DNA from: an uncultured Bacteroidales bacterium
Lineage (GTDB): Bacteria > Bacteroidota > Bacteroidia > Bacteroidales > UBA3824
Reading direction: 5' to 3'
NCBI GenBank assembly: GCA_905234655.1
Contig: CAJOJG010000007.1
Coordinates: forward strand, 1-64,000
DNA length: 64,000 nucleotides
The position numbers and the translations under genes are program-made. Positions 31,314 to 39,370 of the stretch are shown piece by piece. Positions within the stretch are counted from its first letter, which is position 1. The number at the start of each line of letters is the position of its first letter. A model generated the notes under the pieces. The model saw only the letters and a program-made list of their open reading frames with translations, was not told the DNA's origin and ran no database searches.

Positions 31314-32153
31314 TTATAATTTTTTTGTGTACAGTGGTCCTTTCTTTTCATATTTCCCCGACCATGGCCCGATTATGCTTTCGTGGATTCCAAGGACGAG
31401 TGTTCCTGAGTCGGCGAGCATGTCCCAAAAGTCGCCGAATAGTTTGTTTTGTAGTGCTTGGTTGAAGTATATAAGCACGTTGCGGCATAGTATTATGTCG
31501 TATTTAATGCCGAATGGGTTAGGGTCTGAGACGAGGTTGTGTTTTTTGTATTTTGCCTTTCCGAGCAGGAATGGTTTCATTTTTATTTCGTCCTGCTTTT
31601 CGTTGAAGTCTATGTATTTGCTTAGTGGGACTGTTATCCTTTCTTCATAGTTGTACGGGTTGACGCAGAGACCTTTGTTGTAGTTGTTGATGTACTCCTT
31701 CGCGTTGCGGTAGCTGTATGTCCCGCTTTCGGCAGTTTTAAGCACGTCGGTGTTTATGTCTGTGGCGTATATGTCGGCTTTGTCGAGGAGCCCGGCTTCG
31801 CAGAGCATTACTTCCATGGAGTATACTTCCATTCCGACGCTGCATCCGGCGTGCCAGATGTTTATCTTCTTTTGGCTGTGGAGTTTGGGTATCAGCCTGT
31901 ATTTCATCGCCTGCCATACGGTGGGGTCGCGGAATAGTTCGGTGGTGTTTACCGTGATGTCTTTGACGGTCTGTTCGAGGAACTTAGGGTCGATCTTTAT
32001 CGCGTTTGTCAGGGCGTATATGTCCATCTTGTTGTCGTACAGGACTTTTTCGACACGGCGCATGAATGACTTTAGGGAATAGTTGCTGAAGTCGTATCCT
32101 CCACATTCCCTAAGAGCCCTGATGAGTTCCTTTATGTCCTTTTCTTCAAACAT
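31314..32153 (-). CDS. CheR-type protein-glutamate methyltransferase
   Basis: A 279-residue enzyme with the CheR plan: an N-terminal helical domain (about 1-70), the SAM site INIWHAGCSVGMEVYS (about 97-112), TDINTDVL, and YDIILCRNVLIYF. It would methylate glutamate side chains of a partner protein. The start at 32153 rather than an upstream ATG at 32180 was chosen because the -7 element (32178-32185) overlaps the latter. It leads a six-gene operon: cheR, a cheR-like pseudoenzyme, receiver-less cheB, a GAF membrane protein, ispD and yidD. The methyl-accepting target is not encoded nearby. Confidence 0.85.
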   Translation of the reverse strand: MFEEKDIKELIRALRECGGYDFSNYSLKSFMRRVEKVLYDNKMDIYALTNAIKIDPKFLEQTVKDITVNTTELFRDPTVWQAMKYRLIPKLHSQKKINIWHAGCSVGMEVYSMEVMLCEAGLLDKADIYATDINTDVLKTAESGTYSYRNAKEYINNYNKGLCVNPYNYEERITVPLSKYIDFNEKQDEIKMKPFLLGKAKYKKHNLVSDPNPFGIKYDIILCRNVLIYFNQALQNKLFGDFWDMLADSGTLVLGIHESIIGPWSGKYEKKGPLYTKKL

Positions 32154-32177
32154 GATGGCCTGTGTTTTTTGAATTTC

Positions 32178-32209
32178 CAAATTTATGGATTTTTTTTGTG
32201 TGTTCCAAA
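32178..32209 (-). promoter_or_regulatory. Promoter of the CheR/CheB/GAF/ispD/yidD operon
   Basis: On the minus strand TTTG (32206-32209), 20-bp spacer, TAAATTTG (32178-32185). The leader to the chosen ATG is about 18 nt. Confidence 0.82.
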
Positions 32210-32222
32210 AAAATAATGTTTT

Positions 32223-33278
32223 TTAATATACGATGCCTTTATTGGAGCCTTCTACGTTTGGGGGAACCATTTCGATGTTGCTTCCGCTTGTGCCAAACCT
32301 CACGAGTTCGTGGAGGTGTGCGAGTTGTTCTGTGACTTTTGCGATGCCAGTGTTGTTGCGGAGGTCCCAGTCCTGGAGCGATTTCATCGTCATCAGTCCG
32401 TCTTCGATGTTGGAGAGTCTGTTGGACTCCAAGTTCAGTGTCACGAGCTTTGACAGCGGAAAGAGCGGTGTCATCGACGTGATGGCGTTGCCGTGGAGGT
32501 CGAGGTGTGTCAGGTTCGTCAGGTTGGCGATGGCTGTCGGTATTGTGGATATTTTACATGATGCCATCGACAGGCGCAGGAGTCTGGTCGTCTGGGTTAC
32601 CGCGTCGGGGAATGTCACGAGCGGGTTGTTGTCGAGTTTGAGGATGAGTAGTTGCTTGAGGTTTCCAAATTCCTTGGGGAGCGTCGTGAGCTTGTTTTCC
32701 GAGGCTTGGAATGTCTGTAGCTTGGTCAACGAGCCGATTTCCTTCGGTAGCGAGGTGAGTTTGTTCATCGTCAGGTCGAGTTCGAGCAGCGATGTCATGC
32801 CCTTTATCGTCGCCGGTAATGATGCGAGCTGGTTGGCGGCGAGGTTAAGTGTGCGGAGGTTCGTGAGCGTGGTCAGGGACTCGGGGATGAGCCTGATGCT
32901 GTTTCCGCATATCGACAAGACTTTGAGGTTCTTGAGGTTCTTGATATTGTCGGGTATCGCCACAATCTGGTTGTTGTCCAAGTACAGGTATTGCAGGTTG
33001 GGGAGTTCGAGAATTGGCGCGGGGATTGTGGTCAGCTTGTTGCCCTGGAGGTACACAATCTGCAATTCTTTGAGCTGCGATATTTCTGGCGGGAGCGTGG
33101 ACAGACCTTGTCCGCTGAGGTCGAGGACTTTTGCGGAGTTCTTTTGCGCAACCGCCTGTTCCACAGAGTTGTAGAATGTATTGTTGCGCAGTTCGTTCTC
33201 GTTCAGGAGCTTGGTCTGTGCGTTGGACGCTACGCTGAGCAGTGTTATTATTGCAAATACTAATGTCGTCTTTTTCAT
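32223..33278 (-). CDS. Secreted leucine-rich-repeat protein
   Basis: A 351-residue exported protein. Residues 1-20 are a signal peptide (ending SNA-Q). From about residue 50 there are about twelve leucine-rich repeats of about 23 residues with the pattern LxxLxLxxNxLxxLPxxIxx (for example LQYLYLDNNQIVAIPDNIKN). The short C-terminal tail has no lipobox or sorting signal. Such proteins present a curved binding surface in the periplasm or outside the cell; the partner is unknown. The gene stands alone with its own -7 element and is separated by 44 bp from the CheR operon promoter region. Confidence 0.82.
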   Translation of the reverse strand: MKKTTLVFAIITLLSVASNAQTKLLNENELRNNTFYNSVEQAVAQKNSAKVLDLSGQGLSTLPPEISQLKELQIVYLQGNKLTTIPAPILELPNLQYLYLDNNQIVAIPDNIKNLKNLKVLSICGNSIRLIPESLTTLTNLRTLNLAANQLASLPATIKGMTSLLELDLTMNKLTSLPKEIGSLTKLQTFQASENKLTTLPKEFGNLKQLLILKLDNNPLVTFPDAVTQTTRLLRLSMASCKISTIPTAIANLTNLTHLDLHGNAITSMTPLFPLSKLVTLNLESNRLSNIEDGLMTMKSLQDWDLRNNTGIAKVTEQLAHLHELVRFGTSGSNIEMVPPNVEGSNKGIVY

Positions 33279-33324
33279 GGCTTTGTCGTTTGTTTATAAA
33301 GTGGATATGTGAAAAATGTATTTG

Positions 33325-33332
33325 CAAATATA
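33325..33332 (-). promoter_or_regulatory. -7 element TATATTTG of the leucine-rich-repeat gene
   Basis: The minus strand reads TATATTTG about 47 bp before the ATG at 33278; the element 20 bp further up does not match TTTG. Confidence 0.5.
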
Positions 33333-33344
33333 ATGCCTATTTGT

Positions 33345-33770
33345 TCACCTGACGCTTATCCATTTGACAAGTCCTCCGACAACCATTCCGGTTACGCATC
33401 CCCAAATGGCTTGCCTTGTGTGACGGCGGTTTCCGTCTGTGGCGATGTATATGATTCCCACGGTCACGATGCCTGCGCCTGCGCCATAGAGCGTGTATGT
33501 GCCGATTGCGGAGATTGTGGCGACAAATGCAAATGTCGGTATTCGCCCCGGGACGCACTTTTTTTGGAAATCGTCGGGCATGAGTAATTCATTATAGTCC
33601 ACCACGTATGGCTCTTGAATCTCAAGTGATGGTTCAAACTCTATGTGGAGGTCTTTGACATCAAGCCTTGGCAGTGCGAATGGTGGCGGAAAGCCGTCCG
33701 TTGTGGCCTCTGCGCATATCGGCAGCAGGTAGAGCGTCACCGTAATCAGTATGGCTAATATGGGTTTCAT
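33345..33770 (-). CDS. Exported protein with C-terminal glycine-rich membrane segment
   Basis: A 141-residue protein of unknown family. It has a signal peptide (about 1-22), a Pro/Phe-rich mature start, and two hydrophobic segments near the C-terminus (about 85-110, GTYTLYGAGAGIVTVGIIYI, and about 120-138, with GCVTGMVVGGLVKW). It is the last gene of a minus-strand operon aroB, hldD, a membrane protein and this one, overlapping the preceding gene by 4 bp. The Gly-rich helices could insert in the membrane. No function can be assigned. Confidence 0.6.
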   Translation of the reverse strand: MKPILAILITVTLYLLPICAEATTDGFPPPFALPRLDVKDLHIEFEPSLEIQEPYVVDYNELLMPDDFQKKCVPGRIPTFAFVATISAIGTYTLYGAGAGIVTVGIIYIATDGNRRHTRQAIWGCVTGMVVGGLVKWISVR

Positions 33771-34258
33771 TTTGATATAACTTTGTCAAGTGCTTTTACG
33801 AGGTCTGCGTATTCCTGTTTGTCGATGGACGAGATGTTAATTTTAGTGATGTCAAATTCTTTCGGCTTCTTGGTCTCGGGGTCGATTCCGCGAACTTTAA
33901 GCGAGAGAAGTTTCTTAAATCCGAACATCGATTTGTCAATTTTGTATGACATGAGGCTTGACTTCGGGAATGGGAACTCGTTGTATTTTCTGAAGAGCGG
34001 GTAGTCCGACACGTTGCGGATGACGATGTTCTTTCCTTCGTCGGAGAAGTAGAAGTACGAGGGGTTCACTAACAGAAACAGCACGTGTGCGAGCAGCAGT
34101 ATGCCGGCGATTGTGAAACATGCTATGTAGTCCGTGCGGTGGAAGTGTGAGTACAGCATCAACGCCACGGCGACTGCGAATGTCACGCCGTATGCGATTG
34201 TCCATTTGAGGGACTTGAAGCCGTTGTCGATGGTCTTTGTCTGGTTAGTTGTTGCCAT
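33767..34258 (-). CDS. Two-helix membrane protein of unknown function
   Basis: A 163-residue protein with two transmembrane helices (about 18-36 and 45-64) followed by a cytoplasmic domain of about 95 residues that resembles the PH-like bacterial domain found after such helices (strands such as YFYFSDEGKNIVIRNV and FKKLLSLKVRGI). It overlaps hldD by 14 bp and the next gene by 4 bp. The context suggests a link to envelope assembly, but there is no motif that defines a reaction. Confidence 0.6.
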   Translation of the reverse strand: MATTNQTKTIDNGFKSLKWTIAYGVTFAVAVALMLYSHFHRTDYIACFTIAGILLLAHVLFLLVNPSYFYFSDEGKNIVIRNVSDYPLFRKYNEFPFPKSSLMSYKIDKSMFGFKKLLSLKVRGIDPETKKPKEFDITKINISSIDKQEYADLVKALDKVISK

Positions 34259-35222
34259 TATAGATGTCGTTGTTTATGATGTATTTTGTTACGTAGTCGT
34301 TAACGCCGTCTTCGAGTTCTGTGAACGGTCGGTCGTATCCAATGGCGCGGAGTTTTTGGATGTTGGCCTCGGTGAAGTACTGGTACTTGTCGCGGATGGC
34401 TTCAGGAGTGTCGATGAAGGTGATGTTTTCCGGCTTGCCCATGGCTTTGAATGTGGCTTTCGTGAGGTCGAGGAATGTGCGCGCCTTGCCTGTGCCGACG
34501 TTATAAAGCCCTGAGTTCTTGCGGGTCTGCATGAGGAACATTATCACTTCCGCTATGTCTTTTACGTATACGAAGTCGCGGCTTTGGTGGCCGTCCGCTA
34601 TGCCTTCCTTGTGGGAGCGGAATAGTTTCATGCCGCCGGTTTTTGTTATCTGGTTGAAGGCGTGGAGGATGACGGACGCCATGCTGCCTTTGTGGTACTC
34701 GTTGGGCCCGTAGACGTTGAAGAATTTTAGTCCTGCCCAAAAGTATGGCTGTTTTTCATGTGCGACTGCCCATTTGTCAAACTCGTTCTTGCTCTTTCCG
34801 TAGGGGTTGAGCGGCTGGAGGCGGTAGATGACTTCGTGATTGTCCTCGTAGCCAAGCGAGCCATCGCCGTATGTCGCTGCCGACGAGGCGTAGATAAGTC
34901 CTATGCCATATTTTGCGCACCGTGTCCATACGTCCTTGGTATATTGGGTGTTAAGCCGCTCAAGCACCGAGTAGTCGAACTCTGTGGTCGCGCTCCGTGC
35001 GCCGAGGTGGATTACGAACTCCACTTGTCCATGGTTGTCGTCAAACCATTGCATGAACTCGTCGCGGTGTACGAGTTTTGTGTACTTCAGTCCGCTATAA
35101 TTGCGTTCTCGTTCCTTGCGCGAGAAGTCGTCAACAAGGATTAAGTCGTTGAAATTGTCTTTGTTAAGTCTTGCGGCGACCACCGATGCAATGAATCCTG
35201 CCGCGCCTGTAACTACTATCAT
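34245..35222 (-). CDS. hldD: ADP-glyceromanno-heptose 6-epimerase
   Basis: A 325-residue short-chain dehydrogenase that epimerises ADP-D-glycero- to ADP-L-glycero-manno-heptose for lipopolysaccharide core. IVVTGAAGFIASVVA carries the nucleotide-binding GxxGxxA motif, YASSAATYGDG and NPYGKSK contain the Ser and Tyr-x3-Lys, and FFNVYGPNEYHKG is characteristic of HldD. It works downstream of RfaE2 (9977-10471). It is second in an operon after aroB (13 bp). Confidence 0.93.
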   Translation of the reverse strand: MIVVTGAAGFIASVVAARLNKDNFNDLILVDDFSRKERERNYSGLKYTKLVHRDEFMQWFDDNHGQVEFVIHLGARSATTEFDYSVLERLNTQYTKDVWTRCAKYGIGLIYASSAATYGDGSLGYEDNHEVIYRLQPLNPYGKSKNEFDKWAVAHEKQPYFWAGLKFFNVYGPNEYHKGSMASVILHAFNQITKTGGMKLFRSHKEGIADGHQSRDFVYVKDIAEVIMFLMQTRKNSGLYNVGTGKARTFLDLTKATFKAMGKPENITFIDTPEAIRDKYQYFTEANIQKLRAIGYDRPFTELEDGVNDYVTKYIINNDIYNGNN

Positions 35223-35235
35223 TGTGTATAATGTT

Positions 35236-36294
35236 TTAGAGGTTCATTTGTTGGTAAAACGACAACGCCTGGTATATGTCGTCCTTTGTGCAGTGCTGGT
35301 CGTAATGGAACTGACCATAGTCGCTCATCAATGAGAAACTAATCTCGCCGCCGCTGTTTTTCTTGTCGTGCTGCATCAGGGCGATGAGTGCGTCGTATTG
35401 GTCGTAGCCAAATTTGTACGGCGTAAACAATTCGCTGAGATACTCGACGATACCCATCATCTTTTGAACTGGAAATTTAAGCAACTTATTGCTCAGGAAC
35501 ATTTCGCAGACCAATCCTATCGCCACCGCCTCGCCGTGAAGAAGCGGTTCGCCGCCGGTGGTGAACGAGTACGATTCTACGGCGTGTCCGATGGTGTGCC
35601 CGAGGTTGAGCATCTTGCGGATTCCCTTTTCGGTGGGGTCTTTGCCCGCAAATTCGTTCTTAATCATCACCGATTTTTCCACCAACTTCGCGAGGATGTC
35701 CCAGTTGGGGTGTTGAGGGTCAAATTTCGACAACTCGTTCAGGTATTCCTCGCCGCTGAGTATGGCGTGTTTTACGATTTCGGCGATGCCGGATATGAGT
35801 TGGCGTTTGGGAAGCGTCTTGAGAAACTCGGTGCTGATGATTATGCGGTCGGGGTTGCGGAAAAGCCCGATTTCGTTTTTCAGACCGTTGAAGTCAACAG
35901 CCAACTTGCCGCCGCACGAAGCGTCCACCTGCGCCAAGAGCGTCGTCGGGATGTTGATGAACTTGATTCCGCGTTTGAAGAGCGACGCCGCCAAGCCGCC
36001 CATGTCGCCGATTACGCCGCCGCCGAGGTTGACGAAAAGGCTCTTGCGGTCGCCGCCGTGGTCGCAGAGTTGCGTCCAAATTTTTTGCAGCGTGTCGATG
36101 TTTTTGTGCTGTTCGCCGCTCGGTATGGCCACGACCACCGCGCCCCGTTCCAAAAGGCTCGGCAGCAAGGGCAGGCATAGCGGCGCGGTGTTGCCGTCGG
36201 CGAGCACGAACACTTTGCCGTCGTGCGCGTCGAGTATCTGTTTCAACTCTTGGTCGGCGTTATTGGTGCAGACCACGTTTTCGGGTAAATTCAT
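35236..36294 (-). CDS. aroB: 3-dehydroquinate synthase
   Basis: A 352-residue NAD- and metal-dependent enzyme of the shikimate pathway. NLGGGVIGDMGGLAASLFKR is the NAD/substrate loop, IPTTLLAQVDASCGGKLAVD the family signature, and the metal ligands include the His of NLGHTIGHAVE and of LLHGEAVAIG. Length is normal. It is the first gene of the operon leading into hldD and is divergent from truB across a 110-bp gap. Aromatic precursors from this pathway would also feed an aryl-polyene starter unit, although no ammonia lyase is in the window. Confidence 0.95.
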   Translation of the reverse strand: MNLPENVVCTNNADQELKQILDAHDGKVFVLADGNTAPLCLPLLPSLLERGAVVVAIPSGEQHKNIDTLQKIWTQLCDHGGDRKSLFVNLGGGVIGDMGGLAASLFKRGIKFINIPTTLLAQVDASCGGKLAVDFNGLKNEIGLFRNPDRIIISTEFLKTLPKRQLISGIAEIVKHAILSGEEYLNELSKFDPQHPNWDILAKLVEKSVMIKNEFAGKDPTEKGIRKMLNLGHTIGHAVESYSFTTGGEPLLHGEAVAIGLVCEMFLSNKLLKFPVQKMMGIVEYLSELFTPYKFGYDQYDALIALMQHDKKNSGGEISFSLMSDYGQFHYDQHCTKDDIYQALSFYQQMNL

Positions 36295-36325
36295 CTTTTC
36301 GGGATTTACGATTTTTTTGCGTTGC

Positions 36326-36333
36326 CAAAATTA
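36326..36333 (-). promoter_or_regulatory. -7 element TAATTTTG of the aroB operon
   Basis: The minus strand reads TAATTTTG 32 bp before the aroB ATG. It lies about 22 bp from the truB -7 element on the other strand, so the two promoters face away from each other and overlap. Confidence 0.55.
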
Positions 36334-36354
36334 CAAAAATATTGAGAATATTAC

Positions 36355-36362
36355 TACCTTTG
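36355..36362 (+). promoter_or_regulatory. -7 element TACCTTTG of truB
   Basis: TACCTTTG matches TAnnTTTG; transcription would start near 36369, about 35 nt before the TTG start of truB. The upstream TTTG is not well matched. Confidence 0.6.
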
Positions 36363-36403
36363 ATGCCGTAAAAAATAGTCATAACGAAAAACTTTTTTTA
36401 ATT

Positions 36404-37135
36404 TTGGAAAATTACACAGAAAATAAGCCCCTTGATCCGTATGAGGAGGGCCAGTCCATCGTCCTCGACAAGCCCTTGCGATGGACTTCCTTCGACATCG
36501 TCAACAAAGTCCGCTACCTTCTGCGCCGTTATAGAGGTCTAAAAAAGGTCAAAGTCGGACACGCCGGCACGCTCGACCCATTGGCGACCGGCGTGCTAAT
36601 CGTCTGCACCGGGCGGATGACCAAGCAAATCACCACCTTCCAAGACCACGACAAGGAGTACGTCGCCACCATCAGGCTCGGGGCTACCACGCCAAGTTTT
36701 GACCTCGAGACAGAGCCGACTAATTTCGTTGACGCAAAGCACATTACACGCGAACAGGTGGAGCAATGCTTGAAGACCTTTGCCGGCTCTCAACAGCAAT
36801 ATCCGCCGGTGTATTCCGCCAAAAAAATCAACGGCGAGCGCGCATTCGTGGCGGCGCACGAGGGACGCGGCGACGAAGTGAAGATGCGCCCCACGATGAT
36901 AGAGATATTCGCAATCGAAATCCTCGACTGGAACGACGAAACCAAGGAGTTCCGTGCGCGGGTACATTGCAGCAAAGGCACTTACATCCGTTCCCTCGCC
37001 AACGACATCGGCGCAAGGCTCGGCGTAGGCGGCTACCTCGCGGGGCTGCGGCGGACACGGATTGGCGAAATATCTATAAAAAATGCGATTTCGATAGAAG
37101 ATTTTGAGAAAAAATTGCAAGAATCTCAGAATTAA
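36404..37135 (+). CDS. truB: tRNA pseudouridine-55 synthase
   Basis: A 243-residue enzyme that isomerises U55 in the T loop of tRNAs. VGHAGTLDPLATGVL holds the catalytic Asp, LRWTSFDIVNKVR is the N-terminal motif and CSKGTYIRSLANDIG the RNA-binding block. No ATG is available: the frame's first plausible start after the promoter is TTG at 36404 (ATT at 36401 is the alternative). Upstream open frame runs through the antisense of aroB and is not coding. queA follows 75 bp later with its own promoter. Confidence 0.9.
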   Translation: MENYTENKPLDPYEEGQSIVLDKPLRWTSFDIVNKVRYLLRRYRGLKKVKVGHAGTLDPLATGVLIVCTGRMTKQITTFQDHDKEYVATIRLGATTPSFDLETEPTNFVDAKHITREQVEQCLKTFAGSQQQYPPVYSAKKINGERAFVAAHEGRGDEVKMRPTMIEIFAIEILDWNDETKEFRARVHCSKGTYIRSLANDIGARLGVGGYLAGLRRTRIGEISIKNAISIEDFEKKLQESQN

Positions 37136-37139
37136 TGCT

Positions 37140-37147
37140 TAACTTTG
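37140..37147 (+). promoter_or_regulatory. -7 element TAACTTTG of queA
   Basis: TAACTTTG lies just after the truB stop; the upstream element is only ATTG at 22 bp. The leader to the queA ATG would be about 57 nt. Confidence 0.6.
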
Positions 37148-37210
37148 CAGTTGCTCTTAAAGGCATTACTTTAATAAGTTATAACTCATTATAGAATTTT
37201 GTAAAGTTAG

Positions 37211-38260
37211 ATGAAGTTATCTAAATTTAAATTTGACCTGCCAGAAAAGCTCATAGCGCAGTATCCCGCCGAAAACCGCGAGGGGTCGAAACTCATGGTG
37301 CTCGACCGCAAGAAGCGCACCATCGAGCACAAGCAATTTTCGGACTTGTGGCAGTGTTTCAGCGACGGCGACGTGATGGTCTTCAACAACACCAAAGTAA
37401 TCCCCGCCCGCCTGTATGGCAACAAGGAGAAGACCGGCGCGAAAATCGAGGTGTTCCTTCTTCGCGAGCTCAACAAGGAACAGCGTTTTTGGGATGTCCT
37501 CGTTGACCCCGCCCGCAAGATCCGCATCGGCAACAAGCTCTATTTCGGCGAGGACGACAGCCTTGTCGCCGAGGTAATCGACAACACCACCTCGCGCGGC
37601 AGGACGTTGAGGTTCTTGTTTGACGGACAGTATGACGACTTCAAGAGCCTGCTCTACGGTCTTGGCGAGACGCCATTGCCAAAGTACATCCGCCGTCCTG
37701 TCGAGCCGCTCGACGAGGAGCGTTACCAGACTATCTACGCCAAGCACGAGGGCGCGGTGGCGGGGCCGGCGGCTGGGTTCCATTTCAACAAAAACTTGCT
37801 TAAGAGGCTCGAGATTGTCGGCGTTCAGTTTGCGGAAATCACATTGCACATGGGGCTCGGGCATCTTCGTAGCGTGGATGTCGAGGACTTGACAAAGCAT
37901 AAGATGGATTCGGAGCAGATTTTCGTCGACGAGCGTTGCGCTGAGATTGTCAATAATGCCAAGGAAGCGGAAAAGAAGGTCTGTGCCGTCGGCATAACAT
38001 CGCTGAGGACGTTGGAAAGCTCGGTGTCGACTAATGGAACGTTAAAGCCCTTCGATGGCTGGACTAACAAGTTCATCTTTCCTCCTTACGAGTTCAGCGT
38101 CCCTAATGCGCTTATCACAAACTTCCATCAGCCGTTTTCGACGATGCTGATGTCCACAGCCGCATTCGCAGGGTTCGACTTCCTCATGGAGGCATACGCC
38201 GAGGCCATCAAGAAAAAATACATGTTCGGCGATTACGGCGACGCGATGTTGATACTTTAA
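37211..38260 (+). CDS. queA: S-adenosylmethionine:tRNA ribosyltransferase-isomerase
   Basis: A 349-residue enzyme of queuosine synthesis that transfers and isomerises the ribosyl part of SAM onto preQ1 in tRNA. The start [20 protein letters not shown], the [12 protein letters not shown] block, the [11 protein letters not shown] and [13 protein letters not shown] motifs, and the C-terminal [15 protein letters not shown] are diagnostic. Length is normal. The usual partner truB is directly upstream. Confidence 0.95.
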   Translation: MKLSKFKFDLPEKLIAQYPAENREGSKLMVLDRKKRTIEHKQFSDLWQCFSDGDVMVFNNTKVIPARLYGNKEKTGAKIEVFLLRELNKEQRFWDVLVDPARKIRIGNKLYFGEDDSLVAEVIDNTTSRGRTLRFLFDGQYDDFKSLLYGLGETPLPKYIRRPVEPLDEERYQTIYAKHEGAVAGPAAGFHFNKNLLKRLEIVGVQFAEITLHMGLGHLRSVDVEDLTKHKMDSEQIFVDERCAEIVNNAKEAEKKVCAVGITSLRTLESSVSTNGTLKPFDGWTNKFIFPPYEFSVPNALITNFHQPFSTMLMSTAAFAGFDFLMEAYAEAIKKKYMFGDYGDAMLIL

Positions 38261-38262
38261 TG

Positions 38263-38364
38263 AATTGACAGTTGACAATTGACAGTTGACAATTAATAGT
38301 TGACAATTGACTTAATGTCATAGATAATGGCATTGTCAATTGTCAATTGTTAATTATCAATTGG
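38263..38364. repeat. TTGACAATTGAC word array with a long inverted structure
   Basis: Copies of TTGACAGTTGACAATTGACA on the left (38263-38310) are answered by TGTCAATTGTCAATTG on the right (38334-38350), joined by AATGTCAT-AGATA-ATGGCATT, so the whole array can fold into one hairpin. It lies between queA and the convergent 39-codon frame and may also end transcription. The same word occurs at 8632-8667. Confidence 0.8.
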
Positions 38365-38484
38365 TTAGAACCAGCCGTCGGCCGAGTCCATTGCGAGTGT
38401 CGCGATAGTCTCCTCCAAGGAGATTGTCTCTTCCATTTCAGTGATGTTGTTCTCGATGAATTTTACTGTTTCGTTGGTATTCAT
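38365..38484 (-). CDS. Putative 39-residue peptide
   Basis: A frame too short for usual gene calling, starting at ATG 38482-38484 after an A-rich leader (ACGAAAAACC) and ending TAA at 38365-38367. It encodes an acidic peptide with the segments MNTNETVKFIENNITEMEET and LEETIATLAMDSADGWF. The Glu-rich N-terminal part with a short, different C-terminal tail is reminiscent of leader/core peptides, but no maturation enzyme is adjacent. The codon choice (GAG, CTC, GCG mix) is like neighbouring genes. It could be a small regulatory or signalling protein, or chance. Confidence 0.4.
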   Translation of the reverse strand: MNTNETVKFIENNITEMEETISLEETIATLAMDSADGWF

Positions 38485-38693
38485 GGTTTTTCGTATTTAA
38501 GTGTGTTTATAAATGCTGTTTTTTACTTTTTCTACTTATTTAACACATAAACTCTTCAATACCCTATAAAAAAATCAACTATTTTGTGTTAAAAATTTCA
38601 TTTTTTTGCGGAAGTCGCCTGTTTTTCAAATGGAACAGTATTTGCAGTCTATTGTCAATTACTGATATGGAATATAATTCAGAGTATATTGAG

Positions 38694-39176
38694 ATGAAAC
38701 AGATTTGCATTATATTAGTAGTGTTCATGTCGTTATGCGGCGTATGTACGGCGCAGACGCAGATTCACTTGGCGTGGTCCAATGGTGGCGAGGTCATAAC
38801 TGACGCTGTCGCCGAGAACGAGGGCACGAAGTTATTGCCCGTTGTCGATGCCAACGTCTCGCGCAGCCTGCGTGAGAGTTACCAGCCTGTGAGCCTTGTA
38901 TGTACTTTCACTTCCGACGAGTTGAAGGCGATTAACAAGGATTCTGTGACTTTCGAGGTCAAGTGGTATTATTATATGAGCACCCGCCGCACGTTCATGG
39001 GATTGAACACTGTCGTCGTCGACCCTTCCAACGCCGATAAGGATGGCTATGTGAAGATGGTCTGCTCGAAGGCCAATCCCCGCCCAGGCTGGTGGGAGGT
39101 TCAAATCCGTAATAAGACTACCGACCAGATGGTCATGTTCGCCAAGAAAAGCACGTTCTCGATTTTGCTGAAATAG
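38694..39176 (+). CDS. Small exported protein of unknown function
   Basis: A 160-residue protein with a signal peptide MKQICIILVVFMSLCGVCTA before the cleavage site. The mature part is beta-rich, with Trp/Tyr-containing strands such as SVTFEVKWYYYMSTRRTFMG and PGWWEVQIRN that suggest a small immunoglobulin-like or DUF2914-type sandwich; no catalytic motif is visible. The ATG at 38694 was chosen because the signal peptide begins there, although the frame is open to 38586. It is a single gene; the upstream 200 bp are A/T-rich without a clear promoter match. Confidence 0.65.
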   Translation: MKQICIILVVFMSLCGVCTAQTQIHLAWSNGGEVITDAVAENEGTKLLPVVDANVSRSLRESYQPVSLVCTFTSDELKAINKDSVTFEVKWYYYMSTRRTFMGLNTVVVDPSNADKDGYVKMVCSKANPRPGWWEVQIRNKTTDQMVMFAKKSTFSILLK

Positions 39177-39180
39177 TTTT

Positions 39181-39368
39181 AATGCATAATTCATAATGCA
39201 TAATTCATAATTGGGCTTCCGCGTGAGCGCATCTGATTGACGATACATAACAAAAAAACATAATTCGTAACCTCTGATGTAGATTATGAATTATGTTTTT
39301 TTATTTTACCCTGCCGGATGGCAATTATGAATTGTTTTCTGCCGGGTGGCGATTATGAATTATGCATT
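39181..39368. repeat. TGCATAATTCATAA word array, inverted at its far end
   Basis: AATGCATAATTCATAATGCA and a second partial copy (39181-39212) are mirrored by ATTATGAATTATGCATT at 39352-39368. Inside are a hairpin terminator (39252-39302) and two copies of TGCCGG(A/G)TGGC(A/G)ATTATGAATT (39312 and 39340 regions). Confidence 0.75.
39252..39302. terminator. Bidirectional terminator
   Basis: Arms 39252-39270 and 39284-39302 are complementary with one mismatch and are flanked by A7 and T7, placed between the convergent genes at 38694 and 39371. Confidence 0.8.
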
Positions 39369-39370
39369 AA

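Noticed and set aside
28115..32153. Chemotaxis operon
   Set aside because: There is no CheA, CheW, CheY, receptor or flagellar gene; CheB has no receiver and one CheR is degenerate, so a motility function is not supported.
35762..36403. Long N-terminal extension of truB
   Set aside because: The open frame is the antisense of aroB; the truB promoter and family start lie downstream.
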